NCBI GenBank assembly: GCA_035513295.1
Contig: DATKCH010000092.1
Coordinates: 1-34,701 of the forward strand
Length of the DNA stretch: 34,701 nucleotides
Source of the DNA: DATHRK01 sp035513295
GTDB taxonomy: Bacteria > Gemmatimonadota > Gemmatimonadetes > Longimicrobiales > RSA9
Direction of reading: 5' to 3'
Part shown: piece after piece, positions 7,177 to 14,616 of the stretch
Numbering within the stretch: position 1 is the stretch's first letter
How the letters are laid out: the number at the start of each line of letters is the position of its first letter
The notes under the pieces: model-generated
The model's database searches: none
What the model was told of the DNA's origin: nothing
What the model saw: only the letters and a program-made list of their open reading frames with translations
Position numbers and translations under genes: made by a program

Positions 7177-7661
7177 GTCGGTCCGTCCCCGGCGCCCAGG
7201 AACCGGCGTCGGGAGCGGGCCCTTCGAAGCCGCCGACGCCGGCCTCCATGCGCGCGGACGCCGGCGCGCGCGCAGAATGGCGCGGCGCGCTTCTCCGTTT
7301 CGTCTCCGAGGCCGGGGACGCTCCCGCGGTGGTGGTGGACGGAGACGGGGTGACGGGTCCGTCTCCCATGCAGTTGCTCCTGCATGCCCTCGCCGGCTGC
7401 ACCGGCGCCGACGTCGTCGACATCCTCTCCAAGATGCGCGTCGCCCTGGACGGCCTGACGGTCGGAATCACCGCGACCCGCGCCGCCGATCCGCCGCGGC
7501 GGTATACCGCGATCCACATCGCGTACCGGGCCAGGGGGATCGGGCCCGCCGACCGGGACAAGCTCGTGCGCGCGGTCGCGCTGTCGCACGAGAAGTACTG
7601 CAGCGTTCTGCACTCCCTGCGCGAGGACATCGAGATCCGCTTCGACGTCGACGCGTCGTGA
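7173..7661 (+). CDS. OsmC/Ohr-family protein
   Basis: 162 residues. The OsmC fold signature is clear: 'GPSPMQLLLHALAGCTGADVVDIL' with C76 on the central helix and 'ALSHEKYCSVLHSLRED' with C143. In OsmC/Ohr enzymes these two cysteines reduce organic hydroperoxides; the pattern here is closest to the YhfA-like OsmC group, whose physiological substrate is less clear. The start is the GTG that overlaps the TPR stop; the first ~28 residues are Pro/Ala-rich and an ATG at codon 26 is a possible later start. It is followed 13 bases later by the acyl-CoA synthetase gene, so the three genes probably form one transcript. Confidence 0.85.
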   Translation: MSRSVPGAQEPASGAGPSKPPTPASMRADAGARAEWRGALLRFVSEAGDAPAVVVDGDGVTGPSPMQLLLHALAGCTGADVVDILSKMRVALDGLTVGITATRAADPPRRYTAIHIAYRARGIGPADRDKLVRAVALSHEKYCSVLHSLREDIEIRFDVDAS

Positions 7662-7674
7662 ACGAGGCCGAATC

Positions 7675-9588
7675 GTGAGCGCGCCGCCGCCGGAGACGAT
7701 CGTCCGGGACGGCACCTACGCGGCCACGCCGTACGACGTCCCGGAGGGCACGGTCGCGCAGCTGTTCCTCGAAGGGTGCGCCGAGTGGCCCGAGCGCGAG
7801 GCGTTCCGCTTCAAGGAGAACGGCGCCTGGCGCGGCATCTCGCGCGCCGATCTCCTGGAACGCGTACGCGATCTGGCGGCGGGTCTCGATGCGCTGGGTC
7901 AGCGGCCCGGGGACAAGCTGGCGATCCTGTCGGAGAACCGGCTCGACTGGGCGCTCGCCGACTACGCGACCGTGTGCCGCCGAGGCGTGTCGGTGCCCGT
8001 CTACGCCACCCTGCCCGCCAACCAGATCCACTACCTTCTGGAAAACAGCGGCGTCCGCTTCGCGTTCGTCTCCGACGCGGAGCAGCTCGCAAAGGTGATG
8101 TCGCTGAGGGAGAGGCTGCCGGCCCTGGAGCGGGTCGTCGTGTTCGACGACGACGCGGTCGCCGACGAAGGCGACGACTTCCTGATCACGATGCGGGACG
8201 TCGTGCGTCGGGGCGCCGACGAGCGTTCCAACGGCGACGCGGGCGCTGACTTCGAGGAGCTGGCCCTGTCCTCCGGACCCGCGGATTTGCTGACGATCCT
8301 CTACACGTCGGGGACCACCGGCAGGCCCAAGGGCGTGATGCTGACCCACGGCAACCTCTTCTACGACGTCGAGGCGTCCCTCATCGCGCTGCCGCTGCAC
8401 AGGTCGCGCAGCGCGCTCAGCCTGCTGCCGCTGTCCCACATCTTCGAACGCATGCTCGACTACGCGCTCTTCCGCGCCGGAGTCACCATCGCGTACGCGG
8501 AATCTATCGACGCCGTGCCGGCCAACCTGCTGCAGATCCGGCCGCACATCGTCGCGTCCGTGCCGCGCCTCTACGAAAAGATCCACGCTCGCGTGATGGC
8601 CGCGTCCGGCGCGCGCGGAAAGCTGGTGGACTGGGCCGTGGGCGTGGGGGAGCGCTGGGCCGACGACACCCTGGCGGGGCGGACTCCACCCCTGCCGGTA
8701 CGCCTGCAGCACGCCGTGGCGGACGGCCTGGTGTTCTCGAAGCTGCGGGAACGGACCGGAGGGGAGTTGGAGTTCTTCGTTTCCGGCGGCGCGCCGTTGA
8801 GCGAGGACATCGCGCGCTTCTTCTACGCGGCGGGCGTGCTGATCCTGGAAGGCTACGGCCTGACCGAGACCTCCCCCGTGACCAACGTGAACACGCCCGA
8901 CAACCTGCGCCTCGGGACGGTGGGCAAGCCGATCCCCGGAACCGAGATTCGCATCGCCGAGGACGGCGAGATCCTGGTCCGCGGGCCGCAGGTGATGAAG
9001 GGGTACTACGACCTTCCCGAGGCCACCGAGGCGGCGCTCCGGGACGGCTGGTTCCATACGGGGGACGTGGGCGAGATCGACGCCGAGGGCTTCCTGAAGA
9101 TCACCGACCGCAAGAAGGAGCTGCTGGTCACCGCGGGCGGGAAGAACATCGCCCCGGCGCCGATCGAGCAGTCCGTGAAGGCGAACAGGTTCGTCCAGGA
9201 AGCGGTGATGGTGGGGGATCGGATGCCCTACACGGTCCTGCTCGTGGTCCCCGACTACGACGCGCTCGAGGCGTGGGCGGCGGCGAGCGGCATTCGCGCC
9301 GCCACGCATCGCGAGTTGATCGAGGACCCGGCCGTCCAGAGCAAGATCCGCGACGAAGTGTTCGGCTGCTTCGACAAGCTCGCGCGCTACGAGACGCCCA
9401 AGAAGGTAGGCCTGCTCGAGCGCCCGTTCTCGATAGAGGCGGGGGAGCTGACGCCCACCTTGAAGGTGAAGCGCCGCGTCGTGGTCGAGCGTTACGGAGC
9501 CACGATGGAGGCGCTGTACGACACCGAGGCGGACGTCATCGCCGAGGTCCGGCCTCCGAAAGTGAAGGAGACGTTCGGAGCGGACTGA
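7675..9588 (+). CDS. Long-chain fatty acyl-CoA synthetase (AMP-forming)
   Basis: 637 residues, full length for the long-chain class (FadD15/AACS type). It activates fatty acids to acyl-CoA via an acyl-adenylate in the cytoplasm or at the inner face of the membrane. Motifs in order: P-loop TSGTTGRPKG (211-220), 'LPLSHIFER' (251-259), 'GYGLTETSPV' (393-402), 'GWFHTGDVG' (458-466) and the hinge/catalytic segment 'TDRKKELLVTAGGKNIAP' (477-494). The LLV-x-x-GGKN-I-x-P form is typical of long-chain enzymes. The GTG start has a GAGG site eight bases upstream. The gene directly follows the OsmC gene. Confidence 0.93.
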   Translation: MSAPPPETIVRDGTYAATPYDVPEGTVAQLFLEGCAEWPEREAFRFKENGAWRGISRADLLERVRDLAAGLDALGQRPGDKLAILSENRLDWALADYATVCRRGVSVPVYATLPANQIHYLLENSGVRFAFVSDAEQLAKVMSLRERLPALERVVVFDDDAVADEGDDFLITMRDVVRRGADERSNGDAGADFEELALSSGPADLLTILYTSGTTGRPKGVMLTHGNLFYDVEASLIALPLHRSRSALSLLPLSHIFERMLDYALFRAGVTIAYAESIDAVPANLLQIRPHIVASVPRLYEKIHARVMAASGARGKLVDWAVGVGERWADDTLAGRTPPLPVRLQHAVADGLVFSKLRERTGGELEFFVSGGAPLSEDIARFFYAAGVLILEGYGLTETSPVTNVNTPDNLRLGTVGKPIPGTEIRIAEDGEILVRGPQVMKGYYDLPEATEAALRDGWFHTGDVGEIDAEGFLKITDRKKELLVTAGGKNIAPAPIEQSVKANRFVQEAVMVGDRMPYTVLLVVPDYDALEAWAAASGIRAATHRELIEDPAVQSKIRDEVFGCFDKLARYETPKKVGLLERPFSIEAGELTPTLKVKRRVVVERYGATMEALYDTEADVIAEVRPPKVKETFGAD

Positions 9589-9653
9589 AGCGTGCTTTTC
9601 GTACGCCGAGGCCAGGCCGGACAATGGCCGGCGCCCGGCGGGGGATGCGGGGA

Positions 9654-9703
9654 GGGGAGGCAGACGCATGGGAACGCGCGAAGGCGCCGGGTGGCTCGCG
9701 TGA
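9654..9703 (+). other. Strong ribosome-binding site plus 11-codon leader reading frame
   Basis: GGGGAGG ends at 9660, seven bases before an ATG at 9668. This ATG opens a frame of 11 codons (MGTREGAGWLA) that stops with TGA at 9701-9703, overlapping the GTG (9700-9702) of the transglutaminase gene. It is the best ribosome-binding site in the region, whereas the transglutaminase GTG has none of its own; ribosomes could load here and restart at the GTG. A sequencing or real frameshift that would fuse the two is the alternative. Confidence 0.4.
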
Positions 9704-11235
9704 GTCGCCGGCGGTTGCTCGGCGGCGCCGTGGTCGCGGTGTGGCTGGCGCTGGTCGGCTGGCAGGTCCGCCGGCAGGCGTTCCGCGCCCCGAGCGACCT
9801 GCTGGCCGCCTCCGCGGCCTCGCTCGGTCCGGGTTCGTACTTCTACACGATCCGCGCCGACGGTGGGGCGATCGGCATGGCCAGCTCCCGGCTGGACACG
9901 CTGCCGGACGGCTTCGTGTACGACGACTTCATGACGCTCGACGTGCCCGCGCTGGACAGCCTCCACCGGGCGACGGTGCGCACCCGGCTCACGCTCGACG
10001 AGGCCCTGGGAGTGCGCGCCTTCTCGTTCACGCTCGATTCCGAAATCGGCCGGTTCACCTCGCGCGGCGAAACCGGGCCCGACGGGGTCCTGTCGATGCG
10101 CATCGGCGATGGGCCGGACGCGCGCAGCTACGACCTGCCGGCCGACGTTCTCCTGCCCTCGGCGCTCACGCTGCGCCTCGCCGCCTCGGGCCGGCTGGAT
10201 GTGGGCGCGGAGATCGAGGCGCGCGTGTTCGACCCGTCGGTGCTCGAGACGCGCGCGGTCCGCCTGGTCGTCACCGCGCGGGACACGGTGTTCGTGGCGG
10301 ACAGCGTCACGCCGGGACCGGGCGGTTCGGACTGGACGGTCCAGACCTACGACACCGTGCCCACGTGGACCGTCGTGGAGGAGTTCGCTGGCATCCGCGT
10401 CACCAGCCGGATCGACGCCGAGGGGCGCCTGGTATCCGCGGAGAGTCCGCTGGGCTTCAGCATGGAGCGGACCGCGTTCGAGCTGGCGCGCTCGGAATGG
10501 GAAAGGGCGGCCGCGGACCCCACCCGAGCCGCCGGCTACGGTTCGATCATCGAGAGCACCGCCATCGCCACCGGCGTCCTCTCCGAAGCGCGCGTTCGTG
10601 AGCGCCTGTCGGTGCGGCTGCTGGACGTGGAGCTGGAGGGATTCGACCTCGCGGGCGGGCGCCAGGCGCTCGACGGCGACACGCTGCGGGTGCGGGCCGA
10701 GCGCCTGCCACGCTCGGCGGGCTGGACGCTCCCGTGGAGCGCGGATGACGATCCCGAGCCGCTTCGGGACGCGCTGGCGGCCACTCCGCTCATCCAGTCG
10801 GACCACCCGCGCATCCGGAGCGCCGCGCGCGCGATCGTGGGGGCCGAGACGGACCCGGTCGCGGTCGCCCGCGCGCTCAACGACTGGGTATACGTGGCGC
10901 TGGACAAGGACGTGACGCTGAGCGTTCCGAGCGCGCTGCAGGTCCTGGAGGCGCGCGAGGGCGACTGCAACGAGCACACGGTGCTGTACGTGGCGCTGGC
11001 GCGCGCGCTCGGGTTGCCCGCGCGAACGGCGGTCGGGCTGGTCCACGTGGGCGACCGCTTCTACTACCACGCCTGGCCCGAGGTCTGGCTCGACGACCGT
11101 TGGGTCGCCGTCGATCCTACGCTGGGACAGTTCCCGGCCGACGCCGGCCACCTGCGCTTCCTGGTCGGAGGCCTCGCGCGCCAGGTCGAGCTCCTGCGCC
11201 TGATCGGCCGGCTGCGCCTGGAGGTCGTGTCGTGA
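9700..11235 (+). CDS. Membrane-anchored transglutaminase-like protein
   Basis: 511 residues from the GTG at 9700. The N-terminus (SRRR, then GGAVVAVWLALVGW) is an uncleaved signal-anchor, placing the rest outside the cytoplasm. Residues ~30-380 are a beta-rich region of unknown function. The C-terminal ~110 residues are a transglutaminase/papain-like fold: 'AREGDCNEHTVLYVALARALGLPARTAVG' with C423, 'RFYYHAWPEVW' with H457 and 'WVAVDPT' with D472, the full Cys-His-Asp triad. Bacterial members are usually cysteine proteases or amidases; the substrate is unknown. Start is uncertain: GTGs at 9592 and 9691 are in frame. The stop overlaps the ABC ATPase start (GTGA), so it is coupled to the exporter genes. 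Confidence 0.8.
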   Translation: MSRRRLLGGAVVAVWLALVGWQVRRQAFRAPSDLLAASAASLGPGSYFYTIRADGGAIGMASSRLDTLPDGFVYDDFMTLDVPALDSLHRATVRTRLTLDEALGVRAFSFTLDSEIGRFTSRGETGPDGVLSMRIGDGPDARSYDLPADVLLPSALTLRLAASGRLDVGAEIEARVFDPSVLETRAVRLVVTARDTVFVADSVTPGPGGSDWTVQTYDTVPTWTVVEEFAGIRVTSRIDAEGRLVSAESPLGFSMERTAFELARSEWERAAADPTRAAGYGSIIESTAIATGVLSEARVRERLSVRLLDVELEGFDLAGGRQALDGDTLRVRAERLPRSAGWTLPWSADDDPEPLRDALAATPLIQSDHPRIRSAARAIVGAETDPVAVARALNDWVYVALDKDVTLSVPSALQVLEAREGDCNEHTVLYVALARALGLPARTAVGLVHVGDRFYYHAWPEVWLDDRWVAVDPTLGQFPADAGHLRFLVGGLARQVELLRLIGRLRLEVVS

Positions 11236-12059
11236 TCGTGCCGCGCGCGGCCGGCGCCGGGCCGGCGGTACGCTTCGAAGGTCTCACGAAGCGCTACGGC
11301 GCCTTCACCGCCGTCGACGGCATCGACCTGGAGGTGGGCAGGGGCGAGCTGTTCGGGTTCCTGGGGCCGAACGGCGCCGGCAAGACCACCAGCATCCGCA
11401 TGCTCGTGGGCTCCCTGCGGCCCACCGAAGGCCGCGTCCTCGTGCACGGCAGGGACGTGGTGCGCGAGCCGATGCAAGCAAAGCGGCACATCGGCTACAT
11501 ACCGGACCGGCCCTTCCTCTACGACAAGCTCACCGGCGCCGAGTTCCTCCACTTCGTGGCCGGGCTCTGGGGCGTCGAGGGAGAGAGGATCGACGGCCGA
11601 TCGGCGGAGCTGCTGGAGCTCTTCGGGCTGACCCGGTGGGCGGACACGCTGGTGGAGAGCTACAGCCACGGCATGCGCCAGAAGCTGCTGATCAGCTCGG
11701 CGCTGGTCCATTCGCCGGACCTGATCGTGGTAGATGAGCCGATGGTCGGGCTGGATCCCAAGGGCGCGCGCCTCATCAAGGATCTGCTTCGGGCGTTCGC
11801 CCGGCAGGGCGGCACGGTGTTCATGTCCACGCACACGCTCGAGGTCGCCGAGGCGCTGTGCGACAGGATCGCCATCCTCGAAGGCGGCCGCGTACGCGCC
11901 GTGGGCTCGATGGCCGAACTGCGAGCGGCTTCCTCGGCCGGCTCGGCCGGACTCGAGGAGGTGTTCCTGCGGCTCACCGGCGGCACCGACGTGGCGGACC
12001 TGGTGAGCGCGCTCCGGGACTCCGGGGACGGGCTCGCCGGCGTGGGCGGAGATGCGTAG
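11232..12059 (+). CDS. ABC transporter ATP-binding protein
   Basis: 275 residues. Walker A GPNGAGKTT (45-53), signature 'YSHGMRQK' (144-151), Walker B 'LIVVDEP' (164-170) followed by 'GLDP', and the switch histidine H201 ('MSTHTLE'). The Q-loop region reads 'IGYIPDRPFLYDKLTG', with Asp where glutamine is common. It belongs to the ABC-2-type exporter ATPases (CcmA/YhaQ-like). The GTG start was chosen because it overlaps the transglutaminase stop by four bases and is followed by a normal ABC N-terminus ('AVRFEGLTKRYGAFTAVDGIDLEV'). Its membrane partner is the next gene, 51 bases downstream. Confidence 0.92.
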   Translation: MIVPRAAGAGPAVRFEGLTKRYGAFTAVDGIDLEVGRGELFGFLGPNGAGKTTSIRMLVGSLRPTEGRVLVHGRDVVREPMQAKRHIGYIPDRPFLYDKLTGAEFLHFVAGLWGVEGERIDGRSAELLELFGLTRWADTLVESYSHGMRQKLLISSALVHSPDLIVVDEPMVGLDPKGARLIKDLLRAFARQGGTVFMSTHTLEVAEALCDRIAILEGGRVRAVGSMAELRAASSAGSAGLEEVFLRLTGGTDVADLVSALRDSGDGLAGVGGDA

Positions 12060-12110
12060 GCCGGCGGCGCGCCCGCTCGCGCGCGGCGGCCAGGGGCCGT
12101 CGGGACCGGC

Positions 12111-13826
12111 ATGAGCACGCGCGCGTCGCGTCCGACGTCCGCCGGTCTCGCCCTCCTCCTCGGCCCGCGCTGGCGCGCCCAGGCGCACCGATTCGGGGCG
12201 GCTGGGGGGAAGGGACGCGGGGCCGCCTTCGCGGCCGTCGGGGCGGTGTTCTTCCTGGCCGTCTTCTGGGTCGTGCACCGCATGGTGAGCTACTTCCGCG
12301 CGACGGAGGGCATCGGCGACGCCCTCGCCGCCAAGCTGCTGGGGCTGGTCTTGCTCGCCTTTCTCGGGATCCTGCTGCTGTCCAACGTCATCGCGGCGCT
12401 GTCCACGTTCTTCCTCGCCGACGACCTCGAGCTGATCCAGGCCGCTCCGGTGGACGGGTTCCAGGTATACGCCGCCCGGCTGATCGAGACCGCGCTGCAG
12501 TCCTCGTGGATGGTGGCGCTGATGCTCGTCCCCATCCTGGCCTCCTACGCGATCGCCTACGGCGCGGGCCCTCTCTTCCCGGCGGTCGCGGTCGCCGCGC
12601 TGGTCGCGTTCTTCACGATCCCGGGGGTGATCGGCGCCGCCGTGACCCTGCTACTGGTGAACGTCTTCCCCGCCCGGCGCGCCCGGGACCTGCTGGCGCT
12701 CATCGGGATCTTCGGGATCATCGGCGTGATCGTCGCGCTGCGACTCGTGCGCCCGGAACGGCTCGCGAGCCCGGAGGGATTCGGCAACCTGGTCGCCTTC
12801 GTGTCCGCGCTCGAGACCCCGAGCGCGGCCTGGCTGCCCAGCGAATGGACCGCATCGGCGATCCTGGCGACCGTCGCGGAGCGACCGGACTGGTTTCCCT
12901 TCGCGCTCCTGGTCGGCACGGCCGCCGCCTTCTTCGTAATGGGGGCTTGGCTGCACGGGCGGCTGTACGGGGAGGGGTTCTCGCGCGCGCAGGAGGGCGC
13001 ACGCCTGCGGGAGCACGCGGGGCGCCCGGGCGGGACCGGTTGGGACGCGGGACCGCTGCGCGCGCTCTCTCCGTCCGTGCGCGCCCTCGTCAGAAAGGAC
13101 GGGCTCACGTTCGTCCGGGACACCACGCAGTGGTCGCAACTCGCGCTGCTCGCGGTGCTGGTGGTGGTATACGTCTACAACATCCGCGCGTTGCCGCTGT
13201 TCACCGGCGAGCGCGTGAGTTTCACGCTGACCAACGCGGTCGCGTTCGTGAACCTGGGGGTCGCGGGATTCGTGCTCGCCGCCATCGCCGCGCGCTTCCT
13301 GTTCCCCGCGGTGAGCCTCGAGGGCCGGCACCTGTGGCTCCTCAAGTCGGCGCCGCTGGACCTGCGCAAGCTCGTGTGGACGAAGTACGTGTCCGGCACC
13401 GCGCCGCTGCTCGTCCTGGCAGTGGGGCTCACGGTCGTCACAAACCTGATCCTGCGCGTAGGCCCGTTCATGATGGCGCTGGGCGTGGCGACGATGGTCG
13501 CCGTCACGCTCGCCGTGTGCGCGCTCGCGCTCGGGATCGGCGCGCTGCACCCACGCTTCGAGACCGCGAACGCGGCCGAGATCTCGACGGGATACGGCGG
13601 ATTCCTCTTCATGATGCTGGCGGTCGCGTACCTCACGGCCGTGGTCGTGCTCGAGGCATTCCCCGTGCTGGCGTTCCTGCGCGCCGGACGGCGCGGGCTG
13701 GAGATCGGGGCGGCGGAGATGTTCCCCGTCGTGGCGGGTCTGGGGGGGGCGGCGCTGCTGTCGGCGGCGGTAACCGCCTATGGACTGCGCGCGGCCGTCC
13801 GCGCGATCGGCGCGATCGAGCGCTAG
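12111..13826 (+). CDS. ABC-2-like exporter permease, large
   Basis: 571 residues with roughly 12 hydrophobic segments, for example 'AFAAVGAVFFLAVFWVV', 'LLGLVLLAFLGILLLSNVIAAL', 'VAVAALVAFFTIPGVIGAAV', 'LLALIGIFGIIGVIVAL', 'LALLAVLVVVYVYNI' and 'FLFMMLAVAYLTAVVVLEAF'. The segment 'STFFLADDLELIQAAPV' and the later 'LEGRHLWLLKSAPLDLRKLVWTKY' form two similar halves (a ...L.aaPv/L.saPl motif after a helix), a pattern seen in large ABC-2 permeases. With the preceding ATPase it would form an export complex; cargo unknown. A stem-loop follows 34 bases after its stop. Confidence 0.8.
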   Translation: MSTRASRPTSAGLALLLGPRWRAQAHRFGAAGGKGRGAAFAAVGAVFFLAVFWVVHRMVSYFRATEGIGDALAAKLLGLVLLAFLGILLLSNVIAALSTFFLADDLELIQAAPVDGFQVYAARLIETALQSSWMVALMLVPILASYAIAYGAGPLFPAVAVAALVAFFTIPGVIGAAVTLLLVNVFPARRARDLLALIGIFGIIGVIVALRLVRPERLASPEGFGNLVAFVSALETPSAAWLPSEWTASAILATVAERPDWFPFALLVGTAAAFFVMGAWLHGRLYGEGFSRAQEGARLREHAGRPGGTGWDAGPLRALSPSVRALVRKDGLTFVRDTTQWSQLALLAVLVVVYVYNIRALPLFTGERVSFTLTNAVAFVNLGVAGFVLAAIAARFLFPAVSLEGRHLWLLKSAPLDLRKLVWTKYVSGTAPLLVLAVGLTVVTNLILRVGPFMMALGVATMVAVTLAVCALALGIGALHPRFETANAAEISTGYGGFLFMMLAVAYLTAVVVLEAFPVLAFLRAGRRGLEIGAAEMFPVVAGLGGAALLSAAVTAYGLRAAVRAIGAIER

Positions 13827-13860
13827 CAGGTCGCTGAAAAAGGCGAGCGAGCCGCGTTCA

Positions 13861-13886
13861 GGCGGTGGCGGAAACGCCTCACCGCC
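13861..13886 (+). terminator. Terminator-like hairpin with a GAAA loop
   Basis: GGCGGTG (13861-13867) pairs with CACCGCC (13880-13886), with inner GCG/CGC pairs closing a GAAA tetraloop and a two-base bulge. It follows the permease stop by 34 bases and precedes the next promoter candidate. No T-run. Confidence 0.5.
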
Positions 13887-13899
13887 CGCCGCGGTCGGG

Positions 13900-13928
13900 T
13901 TGGCCCGGCGTCGGAGTCCTCTTACACT
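13900..13928 (+). promoter_or_regulatory. Candidate promoter placing +1 at the small gene's ATG
   Basis: TTGGCC (13900-13905) and TACACT (13923-13928) with exactly 17 bases between. Transcription usually begins six to eight bases after the -10 box, that is at 13934-13936, where the ATG of the 58-residue gene begins (13935). Confidence 0.45.
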
Positions 13929-13934
13929 CCCGCG

Positions 13935-14111
13935 ATGCTCTGGTACGCACTCGGCGCGATCGCCGCGCTCGGCTTCGGAGTCTGGGTGGGCCTGGGGCAC
14001 CCCGGCGTCGACGGGCGGAAGGACCGCGTCGTCGGCGACAACTTTCCGCGCCGGCGGGTGGCGAAGCATCGCTTCCTGGACTGGCTGCGGCCGCCGCCGT
14101 CCCGGCGTTGA
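13935..14111 (+). CDS. Small membrane-anchored protein, 58 residues
   Basis: A short gene: MLWYALGAIAALGFGVWVGLG (one N-terminal membrane helix), a Gly/Asp-rich middle ('HPGVDGRKDRVVGDNFP') and a basic tail with aromatic residues ('RRRVAKHRFLDWLRPPPSRR'). The layout suggests an inner-membrane anchor with a cytoplasmic positively charged end. There is no ribosome-binding site, because the predicted transcript starts at or beside the ATG. I do not recognise a named family. The thioesterase gene starts 40 bases later and may be cotranscribed. Confidence 0.6.
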   Translation: MLWYALGAIAALGFGVWVGLGHPGVDGRKDRVVGDNFPRRRVAKHRFLDWLRPPPSRR

Positions 14112-14151
14112 GGCGGGTCTCGCCGCCCGCCGGCGCCTGCTGTGGTCGCCC

Positions 14152-14601
14152 GTGACGGAACCCCCCGCGTCCGATCGGGCGGCGGAAGCCCCCGCCCATG
14201 CGTTCCCGTTCGAGTACCCGGTTTCCGTCCGCTTCCGCGATCTCGACCCGATGGGCCACGCGCACCATTCGCTGCCGCTCATCTACTTCGAGGAAGCACG
14301 CGCGGCGTTCTGGAGGCGCATCACCGGTCGCGACGACCTGGAGTCCATCGACTACGTCATCGCGGGCGTCCGCGTACGCTTTCTGGAGCGGGTGCGGTTT
14401 CCGCTCTCGGCGAAGGTCGGGTTGCGCGTGGCGAGGATCGGCAACAGCAGCTTCTCCATCGAGTACGAGCTGCGCGGCCCCGGCGGCCGTCTGCTGGTCG
14501 AGGGATCGACCGACCAGGTGCTGTACGATTACGACGCGGGCCGGTCGAAGGTGATTCCCCGGGAGATACGGCGTGAGCTGGAGGCGGCGACGGGGGCGTA
14601 G
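14152..14601 (+). CDS. Hotdog-fold acyl-CoA thioesterase (4HBT/YbgC family)
   Basis: 149 residues. The 4-hydroxybenzoyl-CoA thioesterase signature is plain: 'YPVSVRFRDLDPMGHAHHSLPLIYFEEARAAFWRRI' with the catalytic aspartate at the DLDPMGH position, followed by 'RVRFLERVRFPLSAKVGLRVARIGNSSFSIEYEL' and a closing 'VLYDYDAGRSKVIP'. These cytoplasmic enzymes hydrolyse acyl-CoA thioesters; the chain length preference cannot be read from sequence. The start is taken as GTG at 14152; there is no strong ribosome-binding site. Only 15 bases separate its stop from that of the convergent DUF445 gene. Confidence 0.88.
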   Translation: MTEPPASDRAAEAPAHAFPFEYPVSVRFRDLDPMGHAHHSLPLIYFEEARAAFWRRITGRDDLESIDYVIAGVRVRFLERVRFPLSAKVGLRVARIGNSSFSIEYELRGPGGRLLVEGSTDQVLYDYDAGRSKVIPREIRRELEAATGA

Positions 14602-14616
14602 GGGAGCGCCGGCGCG

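Noticed and set aside
9592..9699. GTG at 9592 as start of the transglutaminase
   Set aside because: It would place 36 Gly/Arg-rich residues before the signal-anchor helix, without a ribosome-binding site; the GTG at 9700 sits directly before the basic-hydrophobic anchor. Kept only as an alternative.
7468..11151. A minus-strand open frame of 1227 codons across the OsmC, acyl-CoA synthetase and transglutaminase genes
   Set aside because: It is antisense to three genes with clear family motifs. In such GC-rich DNA the frame opposite a real gene often lacks stops, and its translation is Arg/His/Pro-rich with no motif.
14606..14615. GCGCCGGCGC palindrome between the thioesterase and DUF445 genes, as a bidirectional terminator
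   Set aside because: Too short for a stable hairpin once a loop is allowed, and such palindromes are frequent in this composition.
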